Shown: positions 17,699 through 26,255, counted from the first letter of the stretch. The stretch: DNA of 64,000 bases from Promicromonospora sp049532985 (GCF_049532985.1 NZ_CP186693.1:124001-188000); one strand, 5' to 3'. Numbers and translations: made by a program. The notes: generated by a model not told the origin, from the sequence alone.

Positions 17699-18236
17699 CA
17701 CGAAGCCAGTATCTCTGTCAGAAGAATCAACCATTTGGTGCGGGCGGCGAGTGCGACGCAACCGGCGGTGTGGATCTGGGATGTGAACTGGATCCAGTCG
17801 AGCCCGTCCCGCCTCCTGGTGATGAAACGAGTGTCGTCTGCTTCAAGTGGCACAGCGTCGATATCTGGTCCGGAGTGGCACGCAGCAGGCACGCCCCGCC
17901 CCCGCTAGACTAGAAACCGCAGAATTCCAACGATCCACCGCGCCCAAACCGCATGATCAACGTCTGAGCCTGTGCCCGATTCTTGGGGGGACGAGGGACC
18001 AAGCGTCGCGGAACAGCAAGGCTGGGCCGCTCGGCGTCTCACGCGCCGGCGTGCCGGGCCGACCCTACCGAGATCAACGACTCGGGCGGGACACTCGAGG
18101 CAAGTTCATTGTGTTCCGCGACTGCGCGTTCAGCGGTCTCGCGAAGCCGCTCGAGACGGCATGGCCGAACTTCTGCCAGGTCAAGTCTCACGCCGCGCCA
18201 GATGATCTGGCATGCGGACGAGGCACAATCGGCCCC
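17699..18236. other. Intergenic region upstream of the MazG-like gene
   Basis: About 540 bp between divergent genes. Open frames exist on both strands but lack ribosome-binding sites and coding character. A TAGACTAGA motif at 17906-17914 contains promoter-like hexamers on both strands. CACAAT at 18224-18229 sits 7 bases before the ATG of the MazG-like gene and may be its leaderless -10 element. No RNA gene was seen. Confidence 0.45.
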
Positions 18237-18578
18237 ATGAACGACGCCCCCACCACAATCGACTCCGTCAGAACCCGCCTACAAGCCTTCGCCCGAGCCC
18301 GCGACTGGACCCGCTTCCACACCCCGAAGAACCTCGCCATGGCCCTGAGCGGCGAGGTCGGTGAGCTCCTCGCGGAGATGCAGTGGCTCACGGACGACGA
18401 GGTCCACGAGAAGCTGGCCGATCCCCACACGCGGCACCAGGTCGAGGAGGAGTTCGCCGACGTCTTCCTCTACCTGGTTCAGCTGGCTGACGTCTGCGGT
18501 GTCGACCTCGTGCAGGCCGGCCACGCGAAGATCACGCGGAACGAGGAGCGCTTCCCGCCGGCTCACCCCGTGCCCTAA
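18237..18578 (+). CDS. MazG-like nucleotide pyrophosphohydrolase
   Basis: A 113-aa protein of the all-alpha NTP-PPase superfamily, short RS21-C6/DCTPP1-like type. It shows the metal-binding helices EVGELLAEMQW and EEEFADVFLYLVQLAD (E-x-x-E then E-x-x-D). Family members hydrolyse canonical or modified (d)NTPs to monophosphates. In the defence setting they may deplete nucleotides or clear modified ones. The ATG at 18237 has CACAAT 7 bases upstream and no Shine-Dalgarno, suggesting leaderless expression. It lies 144 bases upstream of the DUF2075 nuclease-helicase, a pairing I recall from other actinobacterial islands. Confidence 0.9.
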   Translation: MNDAPTTIDSVRTRLQAFARARDWTRFHTPKNLAMALSGEVGELLAEMQWLTDDEVHEKLADPHTRHQVEEEFADVFLYLVQLADVCGVDLVQAGHAKITRNEERFPPAHPVP

Positions 18579-18722
18579 TCGAGCGAATCGCCCGCCCGCC
18601 AGCAACCGCTGGGCGCTTGACCTGCTTAGACTCGACCTGCCTACGCGGCATCGACGGACTTCCGGCCCGACCTGCGGACATGTCCCCGCCGCACGTTCAT
18701 TCGTGCTGCTCAGGGGACGTAC

Positions 18723-20636
18723 TTGTCGGTCATCCGCTATTCGGCGGCGGAGTTGTCGTCGTCGCTCATCTCAGACCCATCCAGTGTGGAGACGCATCTC
18801 GCGGACCAGTTCTCGCGTCGGGGCGTACACGTCAGCGAGGGGGAGCGTCGCTCGTGGCGCAGCTCCCTGCCGGCCCTCGCGCGAGACCTCAGCGATGCCG
18901 GGCTGGACCAGGTGGAAGTGGTCCTGGAACATCGCCTCCCGCTGACCTCTAAGCGGGCCGACGCGATTCTCGCCGGGGTGCACCCGCGAACTGGCAATCA
19001 TTCCTTCGTGGTCGTCGAGCTCAAGCAGTGGAGCGAGGCGCACCTGTTGGAGGGGGACGACACGCTCGTCGAGGTCGACGGTGCCCGGTATCTGTCGTCC
19101 CATCCGAGCACCCAGGTCGCGGGCTACGTCCAGTACCTGCGGGACTTCTCCAGGGCCTTCGAGCGCACGCCCGATCAGCTCCAGGGCGTCGCGTACCTCC
19201 ACAACGCGACAGACGTCGGCGTCGGCGACCTGCTGGAGAGCACGGAGCTCGAGCAGGCACCCATGTTCACCGGTCAACGCCGCGGCCAGTTCATCGCCTA
19301 CTTGCAGTCGCTGCTTGCCAAGGACGCGTCGGGTGCCGAGGCCGCGGATCGGCTCATCGGGTCCAGGACAGCACCCTCGAAGCAGCTCATGTCGGTCGTG
19401 GCCCAGGAGATCCGTGAGCAGGAGCAGTTCGTCCTCCTGGACGAGCAGAAGCTCGCGCGGGACCTGGTGCTGCACCAGGTGAAGAAGGCGGTGTCCGCGG
19501 ACTCCAAGTCGGTCGTCGTGGTGACGGGCGGGCCGGGTTCGGGCAAGTCCGTGATCGCGTTGTCGCTGATGGGAGAGCTTGCCCGGGAGGGGCGGGCGGC
19601 GGTCCACGCGACGGGTTCACGCAGCTTCACCGAGACTCTCCGGAAGGTCGCGGGCAAGGGCTCCACACGGACGAAGGCCCTGTTCAAGTACTTCAACAAC
19701 TTCATGGAGGCCGAGCGCAACGGCCTCGACGTGCTGATCCTGGACGAGGCGCACCGCATCCGTGAGAAGTCCGTGAACCAGTACACCCCCAAGGCGGTCC
19801 GCGAGAAGGCTCGTCCTCAGATCAACGAGCTCCTCGACGCCGCTCGGGTGCCCGTCTTCCTCCTCGATCAGCATCAGGTGGTGCGGCCGGGTGAGATGGG
19901 CACTCCGGACGACATCCGTCGGGCGGCGGAGGCCAAGGGGCTCGAGGTCCGGCAGATCGACCTGACGGACCAGTTCCGCTCTGGCGGCAGCCTCGCGTAC
20001 ATCGCCTGGGTCGAGCGGCTGCTCGGTCTGCGGGACATCGAGGACGGGCCGCAGCCGTGGGATGGCGCCGGCGAGAACTTCGAGGTCGACGTCGTGGGCT
20101 CGCCCGACGAGCTGGAGTCGCGGCTGCAGGCCTACCGGAACACGGGCTACGGCGCGCGGATGGCGGCCGGGTTCTGCTGGCCGTGGTCAAACCCACGTGA
20201 CGACGGCTCGCTGGTCCCGGACGTCACGATCGGGACGTGGCAGCGACCGTGGAACCTGCGTGGCGAACGCGCTGTGGGTGGCGCGCCGCCGGCTTCGCTG
20301 TGGGCGACCGACCCTGCCGGGTTCGGCCAGGTGGGCTGTGTCTACACGGCACAGGGTTTCGAGTACGACTGGAACGGCGTGATCCTGGGGCCGGACCTGG
20401 TCTGGCGCCAAGCGGCCGACGACGGTCGTGGCGCCTGGGTCGTGCGCCGGAGCGAGAGCCGTGACAGCGCACTGACCAAGAAGAGCGTCACGGACGCGAG
20501 GTTCGACGAGCTGACTCGCAACACCTACAAGGTGCTCCTCACCCGCGGGATGGTCGGCACGCTGATCTACTCCACAGATGAGGAGACCCGGGAGTTCCTC
20601 CGGTCGTTGATGCCCGCGCCAGGTTCGGCACGCTGA
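18723..20636 (+). CDS. Nuclease-like/DUF2075 (Schlafen group 3-like) helicase fusion
   Basis: A 637-aa protein. The N-terminal domain has a PD-(D/E)XK-like pattern: D80 in SKRADAIL, then E99-x-K101 in FVVVELKQW. The DUF2075 P-loop ATPase/helicase follows, with Walker A GGPGSGKS (269-276), Walker B LILDEAHRI (338-346), and the family signature TAQGFEYDWNGVILGPDL near the C-terminus. The TTG start at 18723 has AGGGG about 10 bases upstream. Expected to act on DNA or RNA in the cytoplasm. The gene ends with TGATG, overlapping the ankyrin gene. With MazG before and an ankyrin protein after, it looks like a small defence module. Confidence 0.88.
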   Translation: MSVIRYSAAELSSSLISDPSSVETHLADQFSRRGVHVSEGERRSWRSSLPALARDLSDAGLDQVEVVLEHRLPLTSKRADAILAGVHPRTGNHSFVVVELKQWSEAHLLEGDDTLVEVDGARYLSSHPSTQVAGYVQYLRDFSRAFERTPDQLQGVAYLHNATDVGVGDLLESTELEQAPMFTGQRRGQFIAYLQSLLAKDASGAEAADRLIGSRTAPSKQLMSVVAQEIREQEQFVLLDEQKLARDLVLHQVKKAVSADSKSVVVVTGGPGSGKSVIALSLMGELAREGRAAVHATGSRSFTETLRKVAGKGSTRTKALFKYFNNFMEAERNGLDVLILDEAHRIREKSVNQYTPKAVREKARPQINELLDAARVPVFLLDQHQVVRPGEMGTPDDIRRAAEAKGLEVRQIDLTDQFRSGGSLAYIAWVERLLGLRDIEDGPQPWDGAGENFEVDVVGSPDELESRLQAYRNTGYGARMAAGFCWPWSNPRDDGSLVPDVTIGTWQRPWNLRGERAVGGAPPASLWATDPAGFGQVGCVYTAQGFEYDWNGVILGPDLVWRQAADDGRGAWVVRRSESRDSALTKKSVTDARFDELTRNTYKVLLTRGMVGTLIYSTDEETREFLRSLMPAPGSAR

Positions 20637-21280
20637 TGGACCCCCACCACTGGCCCGCCGCCCTAGACCGCGCCGCCTACGCTGAGCCCTTCCTCGCCCG
20701 CACGGACGTGATCGCCGACGCCGCCCGAGCCGCCCGTTGGACCGACGTCCTCGCCGCTCTGGACGCCGACACCAACACCACCGAACACCCGAATGTCTGG
20801 CGCATCGGCGGAACATCAGGCTTCACCCCCCTTCACCAGGCCGCCTGGCACGGCGCCCGGGTCGAGGTCGTCCATGAGCTCCTCCGCCGAGGTGCCTGGC
20901 GCACGCTGCGCACCACCGACGGCAAGACCGCCGCCGACATTGCGCGCGAGCGTGGCCACAAACTCCTCGCCCATGAGCTGCAGCCGCAGGAGCCGGAGCG
21001 CAGGCTCCAGTTCTCCGTGCTCGACGGCCACCTCCTGGGCCTCGTCGAGGCCCGCATCCGTCCGGCACTCTCGATCAGGCTCCGGTACCCGCAGACCGCC
21101 GTCGTGCACGAGGTCGGCACGCTCTGGTACCCGGTCCCCGGGATGTACGGGGGCTTCTCCCTCAAGGCCGTCCCGGACGGTGTGGAGGCCGAGAGCTGGA
21201 TCCGGGTCGTGGGCGGTTCGGGGCAGCGGCATCTCATCACGCGCGAGGGTTGCCGCCTGGTGGACGAGGGTTTCGTCTAG
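20636..21280 (+). CDS. Ankyrin-repeat protein coupled to the DUF2075 gene
   Basis: A 214-aa protein whose ATG shares a base with the DUF2075 stop. Residues about 60-115 contain two ankyrin-like units (GFTPLHQAAWHGARVEVV, then DGKTAADIARERGHKLLAHEL). The C-terminal about 90 residues form a beta-rich part (LRYPQTAVVHEVGTLWYPVP) without a recognised family. Ankyrin repeats mediate protein-protein contact, so it may be an adaptor or inhibitor of the nuclease-helicase. Its TAG stop overlaps the TAG stop of the convergent HNH gene on the other strand (CTAG at 21277-21280). Confidence 0.85.
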   Translation: MDPHHWPAALDRAAYAEPFLARTDVIADAARAARWTDVLAALDADTNTTEHPNVWRIGGTSGFTPLHQAAWHGARVEVVHELLRRGAWRTLRTTDGKTAADIARERGHKLLAHELQPQEPERRLQFSVLDGHLLGLVEARIRPALSIRLRYPQTAVVHEVGTLWYPVPGMYGGFSLKAVPDGVEAESWIRVVGGSGQRHLITREGCRLVDEGFV

Positions 21281-22251
21281 GCGTGAGGGCCAGTGGGGGA
21301 GCGGTGCTCCTGCCAGTGCTTGTCGAGCCACTCGACCTGCGGGTCCCGGAGGGGCACCTCGAGTCCCTGGCCGTGCAGCCGCTGGTACTGCGGGTACTCG
21401 GCCAGCTCGGGCGCGACGTCGATGCGCAGCCGCCCCGGATCCACCGAGATCAGCCCGTCGTCGAAGAGCCGGTGGATGTCCCTGCGCAGCATCAGCCCGC
21501 CATGCTCGACGTGCTGCCCGAGCTGCGCGTAGCTGTACAGGTGTCCCGCCTCCAGAACCCGCGAGGGAGCGGCACCGGTGAAGGCACAGACATTGCCCTG
21601 GCTGGAGAAGATGTGCGCACGGAACTTCTGCTGCCCGCGCCTGACCCGGACCAGCGAGTGCCGGAAGCCGTGGACGAGTTCGACGTGTGGTTCCGAAGCC
21701 GCAGGCCATGACAGATCGGGTGATCGGCCGGCGACTCGCCGCACGGCACGCTCTGCGGTCGTCCCCGTCAGCGCCTGCTGGAACGCCGGCCAGTCGATCT
21801 CTCGAATGGAGTTGAAGCTGCCGCGCTTGAGCACAAAGCGCAGGAGTTCGTCCTTGGTGAGAAGCCCGTCCAGGGACGTCCACGCGGCGTCGTAACGCGC
21901 CGTGTACCTCGTCACGAGGACGGTCTCCGTCGTCGGCATGTCGAAGGTCGCCGTGCAGTCCGCACAGCGGAAGACGGGCCTGCGTTCCGTCGGCGCGATT
22001 ACACGCGTTTTCGTGCATTCAGGGCACCGAAGCATCGTCTTGGTAGTCGGCGCGTCGTCAACTTCCTCGACCACCGAGATCCCGAGCAGCACCGAACCGT
22101 CCCACAGCGCGATCGGATCGCCCGGCCGCACGTTCTTGTGGTTCTGGACCTTGCTGTCGTAGACGTACTCGATCCCGAGCTGATCGTTGTACGCCGTGCC
22201 GCCGTCGCTGGTCATCAGTAACCAGCCGCGTCGCGCGCCAGTCGCATCCAT
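21277..22251 (-). CDS. HNH endonuclease with PUA-like head and zinc ribbon
   Basis: A 324-aa protein starting at the ATG at 22251. The N-terminal about 60 residues (GIEYVYDSKVQNHKNVRPGD, then ALWDGSVLLGISVVEEV) look like a PUA/EVE/SRA-type fold that reads modified bases. A CPEC...CADC zinc ribbon follows, and the C-terminal HNH_2-like domain reads AFTGAAP, AGHLYSYAQ, GGLMLRRDIHRLFDDG. The first and last His are present, but the central position expected to be Asn is Gly (GGL rather than NGL). Related EVE-HNH and SRA-HNH enzymes are modification-dependent type IV restriction endonucleases. It is probably an independent defence gene, convergent with the ankyrin gene. Confidence 0.85.
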   Translation of the reverse strand: MDATGARRGWLLMTSDGGTAYNDQLGIEYVYDSKVQNHKNVRPGDPIALWDGSVLLGISVVEEVDDAPTTKTMLRCPECTKTRVIAPTERRPVFRCADCTATFDMPTTETVLVTRYTARYDAAWTSLDGLLTKDELLRFVLKRGSFNSIREIDWPAFQQALTGTTAERAVRRVAGRSPDLSWPAASEPHVELVHGFRHSLVRVRRGQQKFRAHIFSSQGNVCAFTGAAPSRVLEAGHLYSYAQLGQHVEHGGLMLRRDIHRLFDDGLISVDPGRLRIDVAPELAEYPQYQRLHGQGLEVPLRDPQVEWLDKHWQEHRSPTGPHA

Positions 22252-22307
22252 GCGCACAGCTTGGCACGGCCCTGTTCGGGGAGGATGGGTTCGGGAGGAT
22301 GAACCAC

Positions 22308-23078
22308 ATGACCCCGCTACCCGCCCCACCCCACCGCGCCCCCGACGTCGACGACGACTTCGCCGCCGGCCCCGACCCCGCGCTCTGGGTGCCGCACTAC
22401 CTCCCGCACTGGACCACCCCCGACCGCTCCGCCGCGCGCTACCGCACGACCCCGCACGGCCTGGAGCTCCGCATCGAGGCCGACCAGCCGGACTGGCGCC
22501 CCGAGGACGCCCCGCTACGCGTCTCCAACCTGCAGACCGGTACGTTCTCGGGTCCCGTCGGCTCGCCGAGGGGCACCCATCGGCACCGGGACGACGGCCT
22601 CGTGGTCCGCACGGCGACGCCGACCCGCCTGCTCTGGGCACCGTCGGCCGGACGGGTCGACCTCACGGTCAGCGCGAGCACCGACCCGGGCTGCATGCTG
22701 GCCGCCTGGCTCGTGGGCACCGAGCACGACGACGAGCGCGCGTCCGGCGAGGTCTGCGTCGTGGAGATCGACGCCGCCGCGATCGGCGCGACCACCACGG
22801 CCCGCACCGGCCTCAAGGCGCACCACGACCCGGGCCTGACCACAGACATGACCGAGGTCGAGCTGCCCTTCGACGCGACCCGGCCCCACACGTGGACGGC
22901 GATCTGGGGTGCGGGGGAGACCGTGATCGGCTGCAAGGGCACGGTGCTGCGCCGCATCCCGCAGAGCCCGCGGTACCCGCTGTTCCTCATGGTCGACCTG
23001 TTCGAGATCGGCTCGCCGGGCGGCAGCTACCCGAAGACCGCCGTCGTGCACCGCGTTCGGGGCTGGCAGGAGGGCTGA
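22308..23078 (+). CDS. GH16/LamG-like jelly-roll protein, cytoplasmic
   Basis: A 256-aa protein resembling actinobacterial glycoside hydrolase family 16-like proteins: an opening DDDFAAGPDPALWVPHYLP, a central beta-strand region ending GEVCVVEIDAA, and a closing YPKTAVVHRVRGWQEG. No signal peptide is present. The usual GH16 catalytic E-x-D-x-x-E is not clear, so activity is doubtful. The second of two in-frame ATGs (22308) is chosen because GGGAGG at 22293-22298 lies 9 bases before it; the ATG at 22299 abuts the same motif. It is divergent from the HNH gene and marks the end of the defence island. Confidence 0.75.
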   Translation: MTPLPAPPHRAPDVDDDFAAGPDPALWVPHYLPHWTTPDRSAARYRTTPHGLELRIEADQPDWRPEDAPLRVSNLQTGTFSGPVGSPRGTHRHRDDGLVVRTATPTRLLWAPSAGRVDLTVSASTDPGCMLAAWLVGTEHDDERASGEVCVVEIDAAAIGATTTARTGLKAHHDPGLTTDMTEVELPFDATRPHTWTAIWGAGETVIGCKGTVLRRIPQSPRYPLFLMVDLFEIGSPGGSYPKTAVVHRVRGWQEG

Positions 23079-23160
23079 GCCGCTACCCGACCGCACCGCC
23101 CACCGTCATCACCGTGACACCACCCACCACCGACTCCGTTCCGTTACCCTTCCGCTTGGA

Positions 23161-23817
23161 ATGAACCCGACACGCCACCCCCGCCCGCTGCTCGCCGCGC
23201 CCCGGCGAGAGATCACGGGCGTCCTGGCGGTCATGACCTTCGTGCTCACCGTCCTGGGCGTCCAGGTGCTGTGCGGCATCCACCCCGACGCGGGACACGC
23301 CCACCCGGCCACCTCCGTCGCGCACCACGCGACGTCGAGCCAGCCCGTGACGTCGAGCGAGCCCGTGACGTCGAGCGAGCCCGTGACGTCGAGCGAGCCC
23401 GTGACGTCGAGCGATCCCGTGACGTCGAGCCACCACGCAACGTCCGCCCACCACGCGACGTCCGCCCACCACGCGACGTCCGCCCACCACGCGACGTCCG
23501 CCCAGCACACGACGTCCGCCCAGCACACGACGTCCGCCCAGCCCACCAGGGCCCACCACGCGCCACCCGCCGCCCACCACGGAACCACGCCCGGCCACCA
23601 CGGCCACGGCCACGACCCCAGCGACTGCGCCGAGGACCGCCCGACCTCCGCCCGCTACGAGCGGACGGCGTCCCTCGCTCTCGACCTGACCGCGGCGACC
23701 AACCCCGCCCCACGCTGGCTGCTGCCCGCCCCGGCACCTCACCAGGCCCGCGCGACCGGTTACGCCGTCCTCTCGGCCGCCCCGTCGCTCCACGCCCTCG
23801 GGATCTCCCGGACGTAG
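23161..23817 (+). CDS. His/Ser/Thr-rich tandem-repeat protein with N-terminal membrane segment
   Basis: A 218-aa protein with a single hydrophobic segment (about 20-40, ending GVQVLCGI). Twelve hexapeptide repeats span residues 58-129, drifting from TSSEPV-type to TSAHHA-type units. A His-rich stretch follows (GHHGHGHDP) with a single Cys, then a non-repetitive tail. The overall plan (hydrophobic anchor, His-rich linker) recalls short actinobacterial proteins such as DUF6153, but I cannot confirm it. His clusters could bind Cu, Ni or Zn outside the membrane. The ATG at 23161 has only a weak purine run upstream (TTGGA). Confidence 0.6.
   Translation: MNPTRHPRPLLAAPRREITGVLAVMTFVLTVLGVQVLCGIHPDAGHAHPATSVAHHATSSQPVTSSEPVTSSEPVTSSEPVTSSDPVTSSHHATSAHHATSAHHATSAHHATSAQHTTSAQHTTSAQPTRAHHAPPAAHHGTTPGHHGHGHDPSDCAEDRPTSARYERTASLALDLTAATNPAPRWLLPAPAPHQARATGYAVLSAAPSLHALGISRT
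23332..23547 (+). repeat. 12 x 18-bp in-frame tandem repeat
   Basis: Twelve 18-bp units in the His-rich gene. The first five carry a GTGACGTCGAGCGAGCCC-type unit, the next ones a CACCACGCGACGTCCGCC-type unit, the last ones are degenerate. Each unit encodes six residues, so copy-number changes keep the frame. Confidence 0.9.
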
Positions 23818-23927
23818 ACCACCCCACCCGCCGACGCCACCCCCACACCCGGTGTCGGCCGGTCACGCGCGCCCTGATCCCAGGTCGCGCCCGTGGTTCT
23901 ACCCCGATCCGAAAGGTCCCAGCCTTC

Positions 23928-24695
23928 ATGGAGCCCAGCTTCAACCCCCACCCGGCCGCGAACGGCCGGGGTCGTCACCGGGCGGCGCGCCGCCCCCTCC
24001 TGGCCGACGTCGCCCGAGCCGCCACCGAGCAGGCCGGCGCAATCGCCGGCCGTACGGCCGTGGTGGCCGCGGCCGGTTCCGGCGTGCTGCTCTCCCTGGT
24101 CGCGGCGCCGGCCCACGCCGCCCCGGCCACGGAGCTGGCCGGCAGCCCCGTCCAGGGCGCTCTCAACACGGCGGACATCAACACCCTGGCCGACCAGGCC
24201 AAGCAGGCCGTCGCCGCCGCACCCGTCGTCACGGTCGCCACCGACGCGGAGCTGAAGGTCGAGAGCGCGGCCGTCTCGGTGGTCTCCGCGGCCGAGAACG
24301 AGGCGTACCAGGCGGAGCTCGCCGCCGAGGCCGAGGCGCAGGCGGCCGCGGAGGCCAAGGCGGCAGGCGCCGCCGTGGTGTCCATCGGCATGCGGTACCT
24401 CGGCGTGCCCTACGTGTGGGGCGGTTCGACGCCCGCGGGCATGGACTGCTCCGGGTTCACGTCCTACGTGTACGCCCAGGTCGGCATCGACCTGCCCCGG
24501 ACGTCGTCCGAGCAGCGGTACGCCGGCCCCGTGGTGTCCTGGTCCGACGCGCAGCCGGGCGACCTGATCTGGTCGCCCGGGCACATCGCGATCTACGCCG
24601 GCGACGGCATGCAGATCGAGGCGCCCGTCCCGGGCCAGACCGTCCGGTACACGCAGATCTGGCAGTCCAACCCGACGTTCATCCGCGTGCTCTGA
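23928..24695 (+). CDS. Secreted NlpC/P60 peptidoglycan endopeptidase
   Basis: A 255-aa protein with a long N-terminal signal region (arginine-rich start, hydrophobic VVAAAGSGVLLSLVAAP, cleavage near AHA-AP at about 65). An Ala/Glu-rich coiled segment (about 110-145) follows, then a C-terminal NlpC/P60 domain with catalytic Cys174 in GMDCSGFTSYVY and His219 in SPGHIAIYAG. It cleaves peptide stems of peptidoglycan outside the membrane, as RipA-type hydrolases do. The start is the ATG at 23928 with GAAAGG upstream. I looked for a c-di-AMP (ydaO) riboswitch, common before such genes, and did not see one in the 110-bp leader. A hairpin terminator follows. Confidence 0.92.
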   Translation: MEPSFNPHPAANGRGRHRAARRPLLADVARAATEQAGAIAGRTAVVAAAGSGVLLSLVAAPAHAAPATELAGSPVQGALNTADINTLADQAKQAVAAAPVVTVATDAELKVESAAVSVVSAAENEAYQAELAAEAEAQAAAEAKAAGAAVVSIGMRYLGVPYVWGGSTPAGMDCSGFTSYVYAQVGIDLPRTSSEQRYAGPVVSWSDAQPGDLIWSPGHIAIYAGDGMQIEAPVPGQTVRYTQIWQSNPTFIRVL

Positions 24696-24701
24696 CCCCG
24701 C

Positions 24702-24732
24702 GTGAGGGGCGGGCACGACGTCCGCCCCTCAC
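24702..24732 (+). terminator. Hairpin terminator after the NlpC/P60 gene
   Basis: A perfect 11-bp stem (24702-24712 with 24722-24732) and a 9-nt loop, starting 7 bases after the stop codon. There is no U-tract, as is usual in high-GC actinobacteria. Confidence 0.75.
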
Positions 24733-24767
24733 CGAGCAGCCCGGACGCCGCAGCCGCGTTCGACGAC

Positions 24768-24880
24768 GGCGTCGCCGCCACTCTGGCGTCGCCGCCACTC
24801 TGGCGCCGCCGCCGCTCCGACGCTGCCGCCGCTCCGACGGCGTCGCTGCCACCACTCCGACGACGACGTCGTCGCCGCAC
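24768..24880. repeat. Degenerate 17-18-bp tandem repeat between convergent genes
   Basis: Two exact 17-bp units (24768-24784 and 24785-24801), then imperfect copies built on CCGCCGCTCCGACG. It lies between the NlpC/P60 gene and the DUF1906 gene, outside any supported coding sequence. Confidence 0.7.
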
Positions 24881-24929
24881 CGACACCCCGGCCCTGCCCA
24901 GAGCCGTGGCCGCCTCGGCACAGAACCCC

Positions 24930-26255
24930 TCACCAGCACCGCGGCACGGGCACGCTCCAGCTCGTGTTCGACCGGTTCGACACGTAGTAGTCGCTCACCC
25001 ACCGCCCGTCGGCCAGCCGGTCCCACACCGACGTCGTGCCCACCCGGCTGCCCGACTTCTGGCACATCACCGCCGCCAGCGCCCCGCGCCGCAGCGGGCT
25101 GCCCGTGGTCGGGTACGACGCCCCGGGTCCCGTCCGGGCGTTGAGCGAGTCCGTGGTCACCTGCCCGGGATAGGTGCAGCGCGGCACCCCGGGGGAGAAG
25201 CCCGTGTTCGACGGCGTCGAGACGAAGTAGTCCGTGACCCACGCGCCCGTGGTGAGCCGGTCCCACACCGTCGTCGTGCCGACCTGCTGCCCGGTGGTCT
25301 GGCACACCACGGGGAGCGTGGCGCCCGGGGCGTAGGTGCGTACGGCGGTGGCGGTGGTGCGCGGCCCCGAACGCGCCGTCAGCGCGCTGCTGCTCGTCAC
25401 CTCGTAGGCCCGGGCGACCGACGCCACGGGCGCCTTGATCGCGTCGGAGTCCACGTTGAGCGTGACGCCGCCCCAGGTCTCGTCGTGGTCGCCCTGGAAC
25501 TGCTTGGCGCGCTGGGCGGCGCCCCACTGCCAGTTGGGCGCCGTCGGCCAGCCGGTCAGCGAGCTGTTGCCGTCCCACCGGGCCATCCACACCGCGTCCG
25601 GGCGGGCGTAGGAGGTCCAGTTGTACGACTCGGACAGGTCACGCAGCCCCGAGTCCTGGTGCACGTAGACGCCGGCCACGTAGCCCGCCGCGTGCAGGGA
25701 CTTCGTCCACGCCGAGACGTACCGGCGCACCGCGGTGCGGCAGCCGGAGTCGGTGCGGTCGTAGTGCTCGACGTCGGCGTACAGGCCGCTGCCCGGCAGC
25801 AGGCCGAGGTTCTGGGCCTTGGCGACGGCGTCCGCGGCGTCGGAGCTGCCCCGGGCGGTGGCGTTGGACGGGTAGTAGCGGTTCGGCTTGTCGCCGAACA
25901 TGCACGACGGCTGGTACCCGAAGTAGGTGGGCAGCAGCCGCCATCCCGCCGCCGTCGCGTCCCGCACCCACGCGGCGGTCAGGTTCGGCTGCGCGCAGCC
26001 GCGGTTGTTGCCGCCGAAGTACATGTTCACCGCCGTGTAGGGCGACGTGCCCTTCCACGCGTTCAGCGTGGCGAGCGACGGTGCGGTGCACGCGTCGAAG
26101 CCCAGGCGGTTCGCGCGGGTCACCGTCGAGCCGGACGGGTAGACGATCGGCGTCTCGGGGTCGGCCGACGCCGGGGCCGTGAACCCCGCGACGACGAGCG
26201 CCAGGCTGCCGCCGAGCACGGCCAGCGCTCGGACGAGCGTGCGGGTGACGGACAT
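24930..26255 (-). CDS. Secreted DUF1906 glycoside-hydrolase-like protein with two SH3-like repeats
   Basis: A 441-aa protein. A Sec-type signal peptide (1-31, ending PASA) precedes a Rv2525c-like DUF1906 TIM-barrel domain (about 45-265: LGFDACTAPSLATLNAW, YADVEHYD, AGVYVHQDSG). Two bacterial SH3-like repeats of about 75 residues follow (LTARSGPRTTATAV and LNARTGPGASYPTT). DUF1906 resembles GH25 lysozymes. Wall binding by the SH3 repeats suggests peptidoglycan or capsule remodelling. GGAGG lies 7 bases before the ATG, and a perfect palindrome sits just upstream. It is convergent with the NlpC gene. Acid residues in YADVEHYD could be catalytic. Confidence 0.9.
   Translation of the reverse strand: MSVTRTLVRALAVLGGSLALVVAGFTAPASADPETPIVYPSGSTVTRANRLGFDACTAPSLATLNAWKGTSPYTAVNMYFGGNNRGCAQPNLTAAWVRDATAAGWRLLPTYFGYQPSCMFGDKPNRYYPSNATARGSSDAADAVAKAQNLGLLPGSGLYADVEHYDRTDSGCRTAVRRYVSAWTKSLHAAGYVAGVYVHQDSGLRDLSESYNWTSYARPDAVWMARWDGNSSLTGWPTAPNWQWGAAQRAKQFQGDHDETWGGVTLNVDSDAIKAPVASVARAYEVTSSSALTARSGPRTTATAVRTYAPGATLPVVCQTTGQQVGTTTVWDRLTTGAWVTDYFVSTPSNTGFSPGVPRCTYPGQVTTDSLNARTGPGASYPTTGSPLRRGALAAVMCQKSGSRVGTTSVWDRLADGRWVSDYYVSNRSNTSWSVPVPRCW

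Noticed and set aside
1..22251. An integrated prophage or ICE boundary
   Set aside because: No integrase, tRNA end, att-like direct repeats, structural phage or conjugation genes were seen, so the region is called only a defence island.
23332..23547. CRISPR array
   Set aside because: Units are contiguous 18-mers without spacers and keep the reading frame of a protein.
23818..23927. c-di-AMP (ydaO) riboswitch before the NlpC/P60 gene
   Set aside because: The leader is only 110 bp and none of the conserved ydaO core segments could be found.
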